Position numbers and translations under genes: made by a program | Part shown: positions 9,901 through 17,055 of the stretch, one piece after another | Layout of the letters: each line of letters begins with the position of its first letter | How positions within the stretch are numbered: position 1 is the first letter of the stretch | The notes under the pieces: generated by a model | Told to the model about the DNA's origin: nothing | Databases searched by the model: none | What the model saw: the letters and a program-made list of their open reading frames with translations, nothing else | Source of the DNA: Acidobacteriaceae bacterium | GTDB taxonomy: Bacteria > Acidobacteriota > Terriglobia > Bryobacterales > Bryobacteraceae | Assembly: GCA_019240405.1 (NCBI GenBank) | Contig: JAFAYL010000018.1 | Location: forward strand, 1 to 57,218 | DNA length: 57,218 nucleotides | Direction of reading: 5' to 3'

Positions 9901-10216
9901 CTATGCCCGCATCCACGCGTACGTCCTGAGTGTAAGTTTTGAAACCTTGGGCCGTTGCTGTAATTGTGTATTCGCCAACCGGCAGCGCGGAGATCGCAAA
10001 CGTGCCATCGGCGCCGCTCGTAGCTTTAAACTCTTGTGCAGTAGCCTTCGATACGACTTGGACAGTCACATCCGGCACCACTGCGCCCGTGGGATCGGTC
10101 ACCTTGCCTTCCAGGCGAGAGGTGTCGTTTTGCGCGAGAGCGAGAGAAGCGAATAAGAGAAGAGTGATCCAAAGAACACAAGCTTGGCGGAAGTCCGAGC
10201 GGCTGTCGAATAACAT
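6905..10216 (-). CDS. TonB-dependent receptor with carboxypeptidase-regulatory domain (Oar-like)
   Basis: An outer-membrane protein of 1103 residues. A signal peptide (about 1-28, ending SLALAQ) precedes a carboxypeptidase-regulatory-like beta-sandwich (about 30-115; LEGKVTDPTGAVVPDVTVQV), a plug domain (about 120-260; ITDLPINGRNFTQLATLVPGV) and a long beta-barrel ending in the aromatic residue typical of outer-membrane proteins (RLTF). This architecture is greatly expanded in Acidobacteriota, where members are thought to take up or bind polymers or siderophore-like compounds; the ligand here cannot be told. No clear ribosome site precedes the ATG at 10216, so the start may differ by a few codons. 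It stands alone, convergent with the lipoprotein gene. Confidence 0.92.
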   Translation of the reverse strand: MLFDSRSDFRQACVLWITLLLFASLALAQNDTSRLEGKVTDPTGAVVPDVTVQVVSKATAQEFKATSGADGTFAISALPVGEYTITATAQGFKTYTQDVRVDAGIVASAAIGLEPGAVTETVEVSEQAGLVEATSSSIAATIQGKQITDLPINGRNFTQLATLVPGVTRGNPNGIQSGTQGNAETFRYGNVGGSSLVVNGLRPQANNFILDGADNNESLVNTVVFFPPADAIQEFTVQTNIAPAEFGRAGGAIVNTVIRSGTNDIHGSAFWFLRNSALDARPTFAPTKTEFRRHQFGGTLGFPIVKNKLFVFGDFSGLRQFFPVSLDHVTVPTMLMRSGNFSELLNPAVSGLSAPIVIRDVMTGLPYSGNVIPPGQINKVGQTYLNAFPLPNLPGVEQNYITTRNQIQDFRDWDIRVDYLLNEKNQIFGRFSYGDDSSLTTSDFPTLPAGFGSGSNFNQPRGIVVGETHTFSATVVNELRLAYTREFFGYNPPFGNIPLSKNLGIPNANTSPELGGGALIGGYGSQISYTGDYGAYLVPQNSYQLADSVSLIKGTHTLKFGTNLIWRQVNLFRPIAGKGYFFLCGNGTDSGDGCAAGSTGFESADILAGFLDQYQIGAQTGYFGTRSWENGVYGQDDWRVSPRLTLNLGLRYDVLTWPREQFGRQTNFDLATGALITPAQAGSFGLPPSLVKTDWNNVAPRVGFAYDLTGKGTTVMRGGFGTFYFIDRGGISNQLAQNQPYSGEQVYGYTQGYRFSLSGEAPIGTNDPTLTTGPLPPAGIAPGFSFTNPKNIGVVAALFNNRNSYVNEYNFQIQHQLPGNSVFRVGYVGTEGHKLTTYYDANQQFFNAPSGSKLYPNLGSVIVQANIGNSVYNSLQAEFERRLTNGFQFRASFTWSSSIDDSPGAFDASLPQDSRNLSLERARSVYDQPYVFVFSSLYELPFGRGKQFGNGWSKPVDLIFGGWQLNGILTAFDGLPFSVYVNGSERADVVGPVQIFGTTEEYFNKAAFSAPPQTPGGVYIGPGTSGRDLLRGPGWVTLDLSVFKAFAIYERTKLEFRSEFYNIANHPRFQNPDGSFFDSTFAVINNTVPGSERQIEFALRLTF

Positions 10217-10313
10217 ATATCTGCTGTATCAGCAATTCAAGGCGGAATCAAATCATTTTCCGGTTCTAAATTGCTAAGTTAGGCGGTGTACAAATCAAGG
10301 TAATTTCAACCTT

Positions 10314-10385
10314 ATGACACAGCACCGGCAAAACATTTCATCGGGTGCGAAATGGGAAGACGTTATCGGATACCCGAGCCGATAG
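10314..10385 (+). pseudogene. 5' remnant of a Rid-family (YjgF/YER057c) gene
   Basis: Translation from ATG 10314 gives 23 residues (beginning MTQHRQNISSGAKWEDVIGY) and then a stop. It matches the first 20 or so residues of the intact Rid-family protein encoded at 13654 (MAPHRQNISSGAKWEDIVGY). The bases just before the ATG are also alike (CAACCTTATG versus GAACCTTATG). Several differences are silent or conservative (GTTATCGGATAC versus ATAGTCGGCTAT), which suggests the fragment was once a working gene that diverged under selection before it was cut off. Similarity ends where the RHS fragment begins. Confidence 0.7.
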
Positions 10386-11095
10386 AATCATTCCGCTCCA
10401 AACGGTCGTAGAAATAATCGACGATTCCGCCGCCATTCGCCGCGCTCTCATTCGCCTGAATCAGGCGGTTCTCGGCGTCATACAAAAGCGTGTCGCCGAA
10501 CGAAGTTTGGTTGCCGGAGTAGTCGTACGAATTCCCCGTGATCTGATTCGCTCCGTTGAACACGCTTCCTGCCGTAGGCATCATGGGCAACGTGGGAAGG
10601 CCGGAATTCGCCGTGTTCCACATATTGCCGTATTGATCGTAGTTGAAATTCTGCGACCAGCCGCCTGAATCGGTCACGCTCGTCAGGCGGTTCACGCCAT
10701 CGTAGCCGAAGTTCTGCGTGAAATTTAAGAATCCGGGATAGTTCGGTCCGCCGTAGTTCAGCGACAGCGATTTCAGGTTCCCGTTCCCCGCCCAATTCCA
10801 TGTCGCCGTAAACAACTGGTCGTTCGGGCTGTTGCTCACCATATCCGAAGACCAGGAAGGCAGCAACAGAGAACCGTAGGTTGCCTGCCGCCACAAATTA
10901 TTGCCATAGCGATATTGCGTGAGTTGCCCGGAAGCTGCATAGGTGGGATTCGAAAAATAGTTCACCTGCGTGCCGTAGTTCCCGGTGATCTGCGATATCT
11001 GATTCGTCGAACCGTAATCCGTGGTCACGACGCGCCCGGAGGGATAGGTCTCCGAAGTCAGCGAGCCGGCCAGATTGTAGCCGTACAGAAAACTG
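10363..11095 (-). pseudogene. Orphan RHS/YD-repeat core fragment, truncated at both ends
   Basis: This stretch encodes YD-repeat residues that parallel residues 39-271 of the complete RHS protein at 11595-13601, with roughly nine in ten residues identical by eye and one single-residue gap. DNA similarity runs from about 10399 to 11095, matching about 12785 to 13486. It has no start of its own: the similarity begins 13 bases after the stop of the small membrane protein gene. At its other end the RHS frame runs into the antisense of the Rid remnant and stops. It lacks the RHS hyperconserved core end and any C-terminal domain. In RHS loci such orphan tips mark past swaps of C-terminal domains. 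Confidence 0.75.
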
Positions 11096-11108
11096 TGCGC
11101 CGCACTTG

Positions 11109-11567
11109 CTAAGCCCGGTCCGCAGCCTCCTTGGTCTTCGGTAATCTCAGGAGCGCGAGTTTCGCGGCGATAGAATATGCAATGGAGCCTAGAAAGGCAT
11201 CGGTGGGAATAGTGTAAACGCATTCCTGAGACGTGCATCCGGGGCCAAATAAACTCTCCCACACATACTGCATTCTCGGGCCCGGGTCCCCAGCTGCGTT
11301 CCACATTTTCGCCAAGGATATTGCAGTGCAAAGGAATAAAACGAGACCTGCTATCCAAACGAAAACGGCCGCAGTACGCTGCCGGAGTCGGGTAATCCAG
11401 TAACCTGCGATTCCAGCCGCAAGGATCGAGAACAGAGCAAGTTGCCGAAACGGCGCTCCGTAATAAAACCTATCCAGAACCATATCGCAGACGAAGCCGA
11501 TAACCATGGCAAGGGTCGCGAGCACAAGCTCAACAGCATAGTCTAAACTCCAGGTCTCTCGCGGCAT
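11109..11567 (-). CDS. Small multi-pass membrane protein, candidate RHS immunity protein
   Basis: 152 residues with three clear hydrophobic segments (about 9-31, 40-59 and 66-90) and a fourth weaker one (about 124-142). The start at 11567 has GAGGA about 8 bases upstream. It lies 27 bases downstream of the RHS gene on the same strand, exactly where RHS and CDI loci keep the gene for the protein that neutralises the toxic C-terminal domain. A partial RHS core follows within about 15 bases. I do not recognise the family; the immunity role is an inference from position, and a membrane location would suit a partner acting on the envelope. Confidence 0.6.
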   Translation of the reverse strand: MPRETWSLDYAVELVLATLAMVIGFVCDMVLDRFYYGAPFRQLALFSILAAGIAGYWITRLRQRTAAVFVWIAGLVLFLCTAISLAKMWNAAGDPGPRMQYVWESLFGPGCTSQECVYTIPTDAFLGSIAYSIAAKLALLRLPKTKEAADRA

Positions 11568-11594
11568 CGTGTGATCCTCAATCCCGCAGACCCG

Positions 11595-13601
11595 TCACAT
11601 TTCGACTGGCGGTGGTGGCGCAAGTAACAAGCGGAGCAGGTCAAAGATGTCACACCCGCCTGCTATCGGGCCGTAAGTGATCGTTGAACTGGCTCCCCCG
11701 CCGCCACCGCCGCGCCCACCCTTCGATCCGCTATTTGCTGGTGGCTGCTTTTGTGGGGTTGGAAGCACCCGAGGCGTTGAACAAGGCGACCCAGATCGTT
11801 GCTGTAACAAGGCCGCCTGCGTTCTGAGAATGCAATTGACGTCGTGGCCGCAAGATGTGGACCAAGCGGTATCATAAGGCTCCGAGGGCGCGCCCGAGGG
11901 GATCGCATAGCTCCCATTGGCGAAGATCATCATTGGATTAGTACTGCCCCGCGGTAAAGTCCCGCTGAAAGAAAATGCCCCAGTGAAGCTTCCGGGAATC
12001 GAATAGGTGATGCTCCCAATGCTGGATTGTTCGGTCGATGTAAGGCTCCCCCACGCTGAGGCGAGCGTCTGCGCGCCGCCGCTAAACGTAAATATATTTA
12101 CCGATTGGCCTGCCGAGGTTTGCGCAATTGCAGAACGGATTCCTTGAATAGCGGCGTTGACGTCGCCCCCTCCGCCGATCACTTGTGCCACTCCTGTGGC
12201 AACGTTTGTTCCTTCATACGGAAAAACGGCGATTTTGTTTGCCGAAAAATTCGTCACAGAGCTCGAATCACCGGGATTCATAGTGATGCCATAAATGGCC
12301 ACGTCGCAGGCCCCAGACGGGTCAACCGAGTTGAGCGGATTGTTTCTGACATAACTGTACGCATTCCACGTTTGTGGGTCGCTCAGGTCCGCTCCTGCAT
12401 TCATCGGGTCGGGACTGTTGAATCTGCCTTGCGCGTTCGCGAAATATCGCGCATTGAAGAAGTCCTGCCCGGTTTCGAAATCTCTGATTTGGCCGGTGAA
12501 TTTCTGACTGACTCCATCGTCAGAGCCCCATTCCGAAAGCCGTCCTGCCATTCCACCGGGAACTTCGCCGCCGAACGGCGTCCAGTCATGGCGCGCGACA
12601 ATGTTCGCGCTTCCATCGGTCACCAAGCGGGTGCTGCCCAGATGATCGAAACTCAAATAGCAGGTTGCGCAAATCGGTGTGCCGACTTCCGGGCTGCTCG
12701 AATATTCCGCGACCATTTGTCCAAAAGCGTCGTAGACGTACACGGTGGTGAAGTCGCCCATGATCAATTTCTCGACTCTCTGGCCCAAACCGTCATAGAA
12801 ATAATCCCCGATTCCGCCGCCGTTCGCGGCACTTTCGTTCGCCTGAATCAGGCGATTCTCGGCATCATACGAAAGCGTGTCGCCGCCAAAGGAAATTTGA
12901 TTCCCGGAGTAGTCGTACGAATTCCCGGTGATCTGATTCGCGTCGTTGAACACGCTGCCGGCGGTCAGCATCATGGGCAGTGTGGGCAGTCTCGAATTTC
13001 CTGTGTTCCACATATTGCCGTACTGATCGTAGCCGAAGCTCTGCGACCAGCCGCCTGAATCGGTCACGCTCGTCAGCCGGTTCACGCCGTCATAGGAAAA
13101 GTTTTGCGTGAAATTCAAAAGCCCCGTGTAGTTCGGACCGCCGAAGTTGAGCGACATCGATTTCAGGTTCCCGTTCCCCGCCCAGTTCCAGATCGCCGCA
13201 AACAACTGCTGATTCGTGCTGTTATTCACCATATCCGCAGACCAGGAAGGCAGCAACAGAGAGCCGTAGGTCGCCTGCCGCCACAAATTATTGCCGTAGC
13301 GATATTGCGTGAGTTGCCCGGAAGCTGCATACGTGGGATTCGAAAAATAATTCACCTGCGTGCCGTAATTCCCGGTGACCTGCGATACCTGATTCGTCGC
13401 GCCATAACTGGTGGTCACGACGCGTCCGGAAGGATAGGTCTCCGAAGTCAGCGAGCCGGCCAGATTGTAGCCATAAAGAAAACTGTACAATTGTCCGTCC
13501 GTCGTCTGATCTGACGCCGTGACCCGGCCTAGCGCATCGTAGGCCGTGTAGTCGAACCCCGACGCTGCGAGCTGATTGGCGTCGTTGAACACTTTGTGCA
13601 T
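11595..13601 (-). CDS. RHS/YD-repeat protein with variable C-terminal domain; N-terminally short
   Basis: 668 residues. YD repeats (about 1-300; YDALGRVT, YDAENRLIQANES, YDQYGNM) lead into the RHS-associated core (DHLGSTRLVTDG about 319-329; YFANAQGRFNSPDPMNAG; NAYSYVRNNPLNSVDPSG ending about 430). The remaining 238 residues form a different domain with FTFSGGAQ (Ser507), which resembles an alpha/beta-hydrolase nucleophile elbow, CGHDVNC (His586), a run of glycines (about 628-636) and a hydrophobic Pro-rich tail. A stop codon lies directly before the ATG, and there is no signal peptide or secretion domain, so this is probably the tail of a once larger RHS gene. It may still act as an effector if another protein delivers it. 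Confidence 0.8.
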   Translation of the reverse strand: MHKVFNDANQLAASGFDYTAYDALGRVTASDQTTDGQLYSFLYGYNLAGSLTSETYPSGRVVTTSYGATNQVSQVTGNYGTQVNYFSNPTYAASGQLTQYRYGNNLWRQATYGSLLLPSWSADMVNNSTNQQLFAAIWNWAGNGNLKSMSLNFGGPNYTGLLNFTQNFSYDGVNRLTSVTDSGGWSQSFGYDQYGNMWNTGNSRLPTLPMMLTAGSVFNDANQITGNSYDYSGNQISFGGDTLSYDAENRLIQANESAANGGGIGDYFYDGLGQRVEKLIMGDFTTVYVYDAFGQMVAEYSSSPEVGTPICATCYLSFDHLGSTRLVTDGSANIVARHDWTPFGGEVPGGMAGRLSEWGSDDGVSQKFTGQIRDFETGQDFFNARYFANAQGRFNSPDPMNAGADLSDPQTWNAYSYVRNNPLNSVDPSGACDVAIYGITMNPGDSSSVTNFSANKIAVFPYEGTNVATGVAQVIGGGGDVNAAIQGIRSAIAQTSAGQSVNIFTFSGGAQTLASAWGSLTSTEQSSIGSITYSIPGSFTGAFSFSGTLPRGSTNPMMIFANGSYAIPSGAPSEPYDTAWSTSCGHDVNCILRTQAALLQQRSGSPCSTPRVLPTPQKQPPANSGSKGGRGGGGGGASSTITYGPIAGGCDIFDLLRLLLAPPPPVEM

Positions 13602-13653
13602 TTATAGGGTAGCGTCGAAAACGAAATCGGACATTGCGGTACCCTCGAACCTT

Positions 13654-14043
13654 ATGGCACCGCACCGGCAAAACATTTCATCGGGAGCGAAATGGGAAGA
13701 CATAGTCGGCTATAGCCGCGCGGTTCGTGTCGGCTCTCGAATTTATCTCACTGGAACGACAGCGATCGACGAGAGCGGAAACATCGTTGGAGTAGATGAC
13801 GGCTACGCACAAACCGTGCAGGCGATTCGCAACATCGAACGCGCGCTCAAGCAAGCGGGCGCGACGCTGGAAGACGTAGTCCGGACACGCATGTTCGTCA
13901 CCGACATCAGCCGGTGGGAGGAATACGGGCGCGCGCATCGTGAGTTCTTCGGCGAGATCCGGCCTTGCGCCACTATGGTCGAGGTCCGGGCGCTGATCGA
14001 TCCCCAAATGCTGATTGAGATCGAGGTCGAGGCCGAGCTTTAA
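13654..14043 (+). CDS. Rid-family (YjgF/YER057c/UK114) protein, not classical RidA
   Basis: 129 residues starting at ATG 13654, with the fold markers GSRIYLTGTTAIDESGNIVG, AIRNIERALKQAGATLEDVV and MLIEIEVEAEL. RidA proteins hydrolyse reactive enamine/imine intermediates released by PLP enzymes. The Arg needed for that activity lies in ARSCVEVARL in E. coli RidA; here the matching stretch reads CATMVEVRAL, so the Arg is replaced by Ala. It therefore belongs to another Rid subgroup with unknown chemistry. It is divergent from the RHS gene and lies just upstream of pstS, from which a 95-base gap with a candidate Pho box separates it. A 5' remnant of a second copy lies at 10314. Confidence 0.85.
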   Translation: MAPHRQNISSGAKWEDIVGYSRAVRVGSRIYLTGTTAIDESGNIVGVDDGYAQTVQAIRNIERALKQAGATLEDVVRTRMFVTDISRWEEYGRAHREFFGEIRPCATMVEVRALIDPQMLIEIEVEAEL

Positions 14044-14066
14044 GGACAAACCTGGAATTCACCGAT

Positions 14067-14084
14067 CTGTAACACTCTCGTCAC
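14067..14084 (+). promoter_or_regulatory. Candidate Pho box upstream of pstS
   Basis: CTGTAACACTCTCGTCAC resembles the E. coli PhoB site (two CTGTCA-type repeats 11 bases apart): the first CTGT and the last GTCAC fit, about 11 of 18 positions in all. A T-rich TTTATT stretch about 7 bases downstream could be the -10 region. The site is 55 bases before the pstS start, in front of the operon expected to respond to PhoR/PhoB. Acidobacterial PhoB sites are not well known to me, so this is a candidate only. Confidence 0.4.
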
Positions 14085-14138
14085 ATAGCGTTTATTGCAG
14101 ACCATCAATACTGAGTACATGATCTGGGGAAAAGTGTC

Positions 14139-15170
14139 GTGAGAGCCTGGAAATCCCGCTTCTCAAGATGGACCGCCCTTTCGGTACTCTCGGCGGCGCT
14201 GCCTTTGAGCGCGCAAGTCTCATTAACCGGCGCGGGCGCGACGTTTCCGGCGCCCATCTATCAGAAATGGTTTAGCGAGTACCAAAGCATTGGAAACGTG
14301 CAGATCAATTACCAGCCGAACGGATCGGGCGGTGGTATTAAGGCAGTCACGGAAGGCACGGTCGATTTTGGCGCGAGCGACATGCCGCTAACAGATGAGC
14401 AACTCAAAGCTTATCGTGACAAGCACGGCTTCAATATTTTGCTTTTTCCGACGGTTCTTGGCGCCGCGGTGCCGTCCTATAACATTCCGGGTGTTTCGGC
14501 GCAACTGAACTTCACGCCACAGGCGCTGGCGGGCATTTTCCTGGGGACCATAAAAAAGTGGAGTGACCCGGCAATCACCTCGGCCAATCCAGGCGTGAAA
14601 TTGCCCGATGCGCAAATTGTGGTGGTACACCGGTCTGACGGTAGTGGAACGACCTTTTGTTGGACGGATTACCTATCGAAGGTTAGTCCGGAGTGGAAAT
14701 CCAAGATTGGCAAGAACACGTCCGTTGACTGGCCGACCGGAGTGGGTGGAAAGGGGAATGACGGGGTGGCTGGTTTCATAAAACAGCAAAGCGGCTCCAT
14801 CGGCTATGTCGAGTTGATTTACGCCGTCAGGAATCACTTGCCATATGGGAAAGTGCGAAATGAAGCGGGAGAGTTTATTAAAGCGGACCTTCCATCTGTA
14901 GCTGCGGCTGCCGCGGCATCGAAAGAGATGCCCGCGGATTTCCGAATATCGATTACGGACGAAAGCGGCAAGGGTGTTTATCCGATTTCGACATTCACCT
15001 GGCTCTTGATTCCCGAGAAAATTTCCGACCCGCAAAAACGGACGGCTCTGACCGGTTTCCTGAAGTGGGCGATTACGAAGGGTCAAGCTTCGGTCGAGGC
15101 GCTCGATTACGCGAGGCTGCCCCAGCAAGTTGCGGCGGCTGAGGAGAAAGCAATCTCTCTGATTAAATAA
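14139..15170 (+). CDS. pstS: Phosphate ABC transporter, periplasmic phosphate-binding protein
   Basis: 343 residues beginning at GTG 14139, with GGGGAAAA upstream as a ribosome site. The signal peptide ends near LPLSAQ. The mature part starts with LTGAGATFPAPIYQKW and contains YQPNGSGGGIKAVTEGTVDFGASD and VHRSDGSGTTF, the PstS segments that wrap the phosphate ion by hydrogen bonds. PstS captures phosphate in the periplasm for the PstCAB channel. It heads pstS-pstC-pstA-pstB-phoU, with 30 bases to pstC. Phosphate-starvation control is expected, and a candidate Pho box lies 55 bases upstream. Confidence 0.96.
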   Translation: MRAWKSRFSRWTALSVLSAALPLSAQVSLTGAGATFPAPIYQKWFSEYQSIGNVQINYQPNGSGGGIKAVTEGTVDFGASDMPLTDEQLKAYRDKHGFNILLFPTVLGAAVPSYNIPGVSAQLNFTPQALAGIFLGTIKKWSDPAITSANPGVKLPDAQIVVVHRSDGSGTTFCWTDYLSKVSPEWKSKIGKNTSVDWPTGVGGKGNDGVAGFIKQQSGSIGYVELIYAVRNHLPYGKVRNEAGEFIKADLPSVAAAAAASKEMPADFRISITDESGKGVYPISTFTWLLIPEKISDPQKRTALTGFLKWAITKGQASVEALDYARLPQQVAAAEEKAISLIK

Positions 15171-15200
15171 TCGGAGAGCTGTCACAAGCTCCGGTTGCCG

Positions 15201-16202
15201 ATGGCAAGCACAACTTATTTACCGCGACCGGCCCCGCGAGCACCGGGCCCCGCGGCGCGCCCGACTTTTCGCAGCTTTTACGAGCAGCTCAGGGGCGGAG
15301 ATGTTATTGCTTACCCTATTACGCTGCTCTGCGCCACGGCGATTCTCGCCATTGTCGGACTGCTGATCGTAGAGCTTTGGATACACTCGCAACCCACGGT
15401 CCAGAAATTCGGCTGGCATTTTCTGACGACCACCACGTGGGACCCGAACGGAGGCCAATTCGGCGCGCTTCCGTTCATTTACGGGACATGCGTCACCTCG
15501 TTCGTTGCGCTTCTAATTGCTGTTCCGCTCGGCGTGGCAGCTTCGATTTTCTTAGCCGAAATGGCGCCTCCGAAGCTATCCAATGTGTTGACATTCCTGA
15601 TTGAGCTGCTGGCGGCGGTGCCGAGCGTGATCTACGGCCTGATCGGAATTTTTGTCTTGGTTCCGCTGATCCGGGGTTACCTTGCGCCAGCCCTAAAAGG
15701 AGCTTTTGGTTTTCTACCAATTTTCCAAGGAGATTTTTTCGGCGTAAGTTTCCTCTCCGCAGGATTAGTGCTTTCGGTGATGGTCGTGCCGTTCATCATT
15801 TCGGTCTCGCGCGAAGTGCTTTTGGCGGTCCCGGTAGAGCAGCGCGAGGCGGCACTGGCACTCGGCGCGACGAAATGGGAAACCACGTGGCAAGTGGTGA
15901 TCCCGTACGCCAGTACGGGCATTATTGGCTCTATTTTTCTCGCTTTGGCCCGCGCCCTCGGTGAGACCATGGCTGTGACGATGGTGATCGGGAACACTCC
16001 CAAGATTGCTGCATCTTTGTTCTCGCCCGGTTACTCGATTGCGGCTGTCATAGCAAACGAATTCGCCGAAGCGAGCGGCCAGCTCTATACGTCGTCTCTC
16101 ATTTTCTTGGGATTGGTCTTATTCGGGCTGACCATCGTCATCAACGCAGTAGCGCGTCTTTTTATTCTGGCCACGTCGCGGAAGAGGAGCGTAAGCCCAT
16201 GA
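15201..16202 (+). CDS. pstC: Phosphate ABC transporter permease PstC
   Basis: 333 residues from ATG 15201; a TTG two codons earlier is the alternative. A Pro- and Ala-rich cytoplasmic lead precedes about six membrane segments. The EAA loop that docks the ATPase reads REAALALGATKWETTWQVVIP. With PstA it forms the inner-membrane channel for phosphate delivered by PstS. The TGA stop overlaps the pstA start as ATGA (16199-16202), typical of coupled subunits made in equal amounts. Confidence 0.95.
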   Translation: MASTTYLPRPAPRAPGPAARPTFRSFYEQLRGGDVIAYPITLLCATAILAIVGLLIVELWIHSQPTVQKFGWHFLTTTTWDPNGGQFGALPFIYGTCVTSFVALLIAVPLGVAASIFLAEMAPPKLSNVLTFLIELLAAVPSVIYGLIGIFVLVPLIRGYLAPALKGAFGFLPIFQGDFFGVSFLSAGLVLSVMVVPFIISVSREVLLAVPVEQREAALALGATKWETTWQVVIPYASTGIIGSIFLALARALGETMAVTMVIGNTPKIAASLFSPGYSIAAVIANEFAEASGQLYTSSLIFLGLVLFGLTIVINAVARLFILATSRKRSVSP

Positions 16203-17053
16203 TGATGGAAATCTCCAAAAAACGACGAGTTGTGAATGCGGTGATGTTATCGCTGTCGGGCGTATGCACCGTCTTGGTGATTGGTGTTCTGTTCTTCATC
16301 CTGGGCTATCTGTTATGGCACGGCGCGAGCTCGCTGAATTGGAACTTTTTTGCGAAACTGCCTAAACCGTCTGGCGAAACCGGCGGCGGCATGGCGAACG
16401 CGATCGTCGGGAGCGGAAAAGTGCTTTTGCTCGCATCGTGTATCGGCGTGCCGGTCGGGTTTTTGGCGGGCGTTTACCTCGCGGAGTATAGCGGCAAAGC
16501 ATTCGCGTTCGCAATTCGCTATACAGTGGATTTATTGAATGGTGTTCCTTCGATTGTGATTGGAATCGTAGCTTATACGCTTGTGGTTCTGCCAATGAAG
16601 CATTTCTCCGCGCTCGCAGGAGGAGTCGCGTTAGGCATTATGATGATTCCGATTGCGGTGCGCACAACCGAAGAGTTTTTACTCGGTGTGCCTAACTCGT
16701 TGCGCGAGGGCGCGATGGCTCTCGGCGCGACAAAGGCCAAAACCATCTTTACAGTCGTGGTTCCAGCCGCAATGTCGGGCTTGATATCGGGCATGATGTT
16801 GAATCTCGCCCGTGTAGCCGGCGAAACCGCGCCGCTGTTGTTCACGGCGCTCGGTAATATGTTCTGGAGCCGCGGCTGGTTTCAACCGATCGCGACTCTG
16901 CCGGTAATGATCTATAACTATGCGATTGCTCCGGAAGAAGATCTCCATCAGCAGGCATGGGCTGCCGGCTTTGTGCTGCTTACGCTAGTCCTGGTGATTA
17001 ATGTCACGGCGCGGATGATTATTGCCCGAGGAATGGCTTCGCTAAGGAGATAA
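16199..17053 (+). CDS. pstA: Phosphate ABC transporter permease PstA
   Basis: 284 residues with about six membrane segments and the EAA loop [21 protein letters not shown]. It pairs with PstC in the inner membrane. The start is the first ATG of a run of three at 16199-16207, overlapping the pstC stop by four bases. Phrases such as [17 protein letters not shown] and [17 protein letters not shown] are typical of PstA. Two bases separate its stop from the TTG start of pstB. Confidence 0.95.
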   Translation: MMMEISKKRRVVNAVMLSLSGVCTVLVIGVLFFILGYLLWHGASSLNWNFFAKLPKPSGETGGGMANAIVGSGKVLLLASCIGVPVGFLAGVYLAEYSGKAFAFAIRYTVDLLNGVPSIVIGIVAYTLVVLPMKHFSALAGGVALGIMMIPIAVRTTEEFLLGVPNSLREGAMALGATKAKTIFTVVVPAAMSGLISGMMLNLARVAGETAPLLFTALGNMFWSRGWFQPIATLPVMIYNYAIAPEEDLHQQAWAAGFVLLTLVLVINVTARMIIARGMASLRR

Positions 17054-17055
17054 AG

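Noticed and set aside
12105-13058. A 317-residue open frame on the plus strand opposite the RHS gene
   Set aside because: It is the antisense of the RHS coding sequence. A similar frame appears opposite the orphan RHS fragment for the same reason, and no ribosome site or protein-like pattern supports it.
10314-13720. Target-site duplication around an inserted mobile element at the Rid gene
   Set aside because: The two Rid starts differ at many silent positions, so they are old paralogues rather than a fresh duplication, and no transposase or integrase is present.
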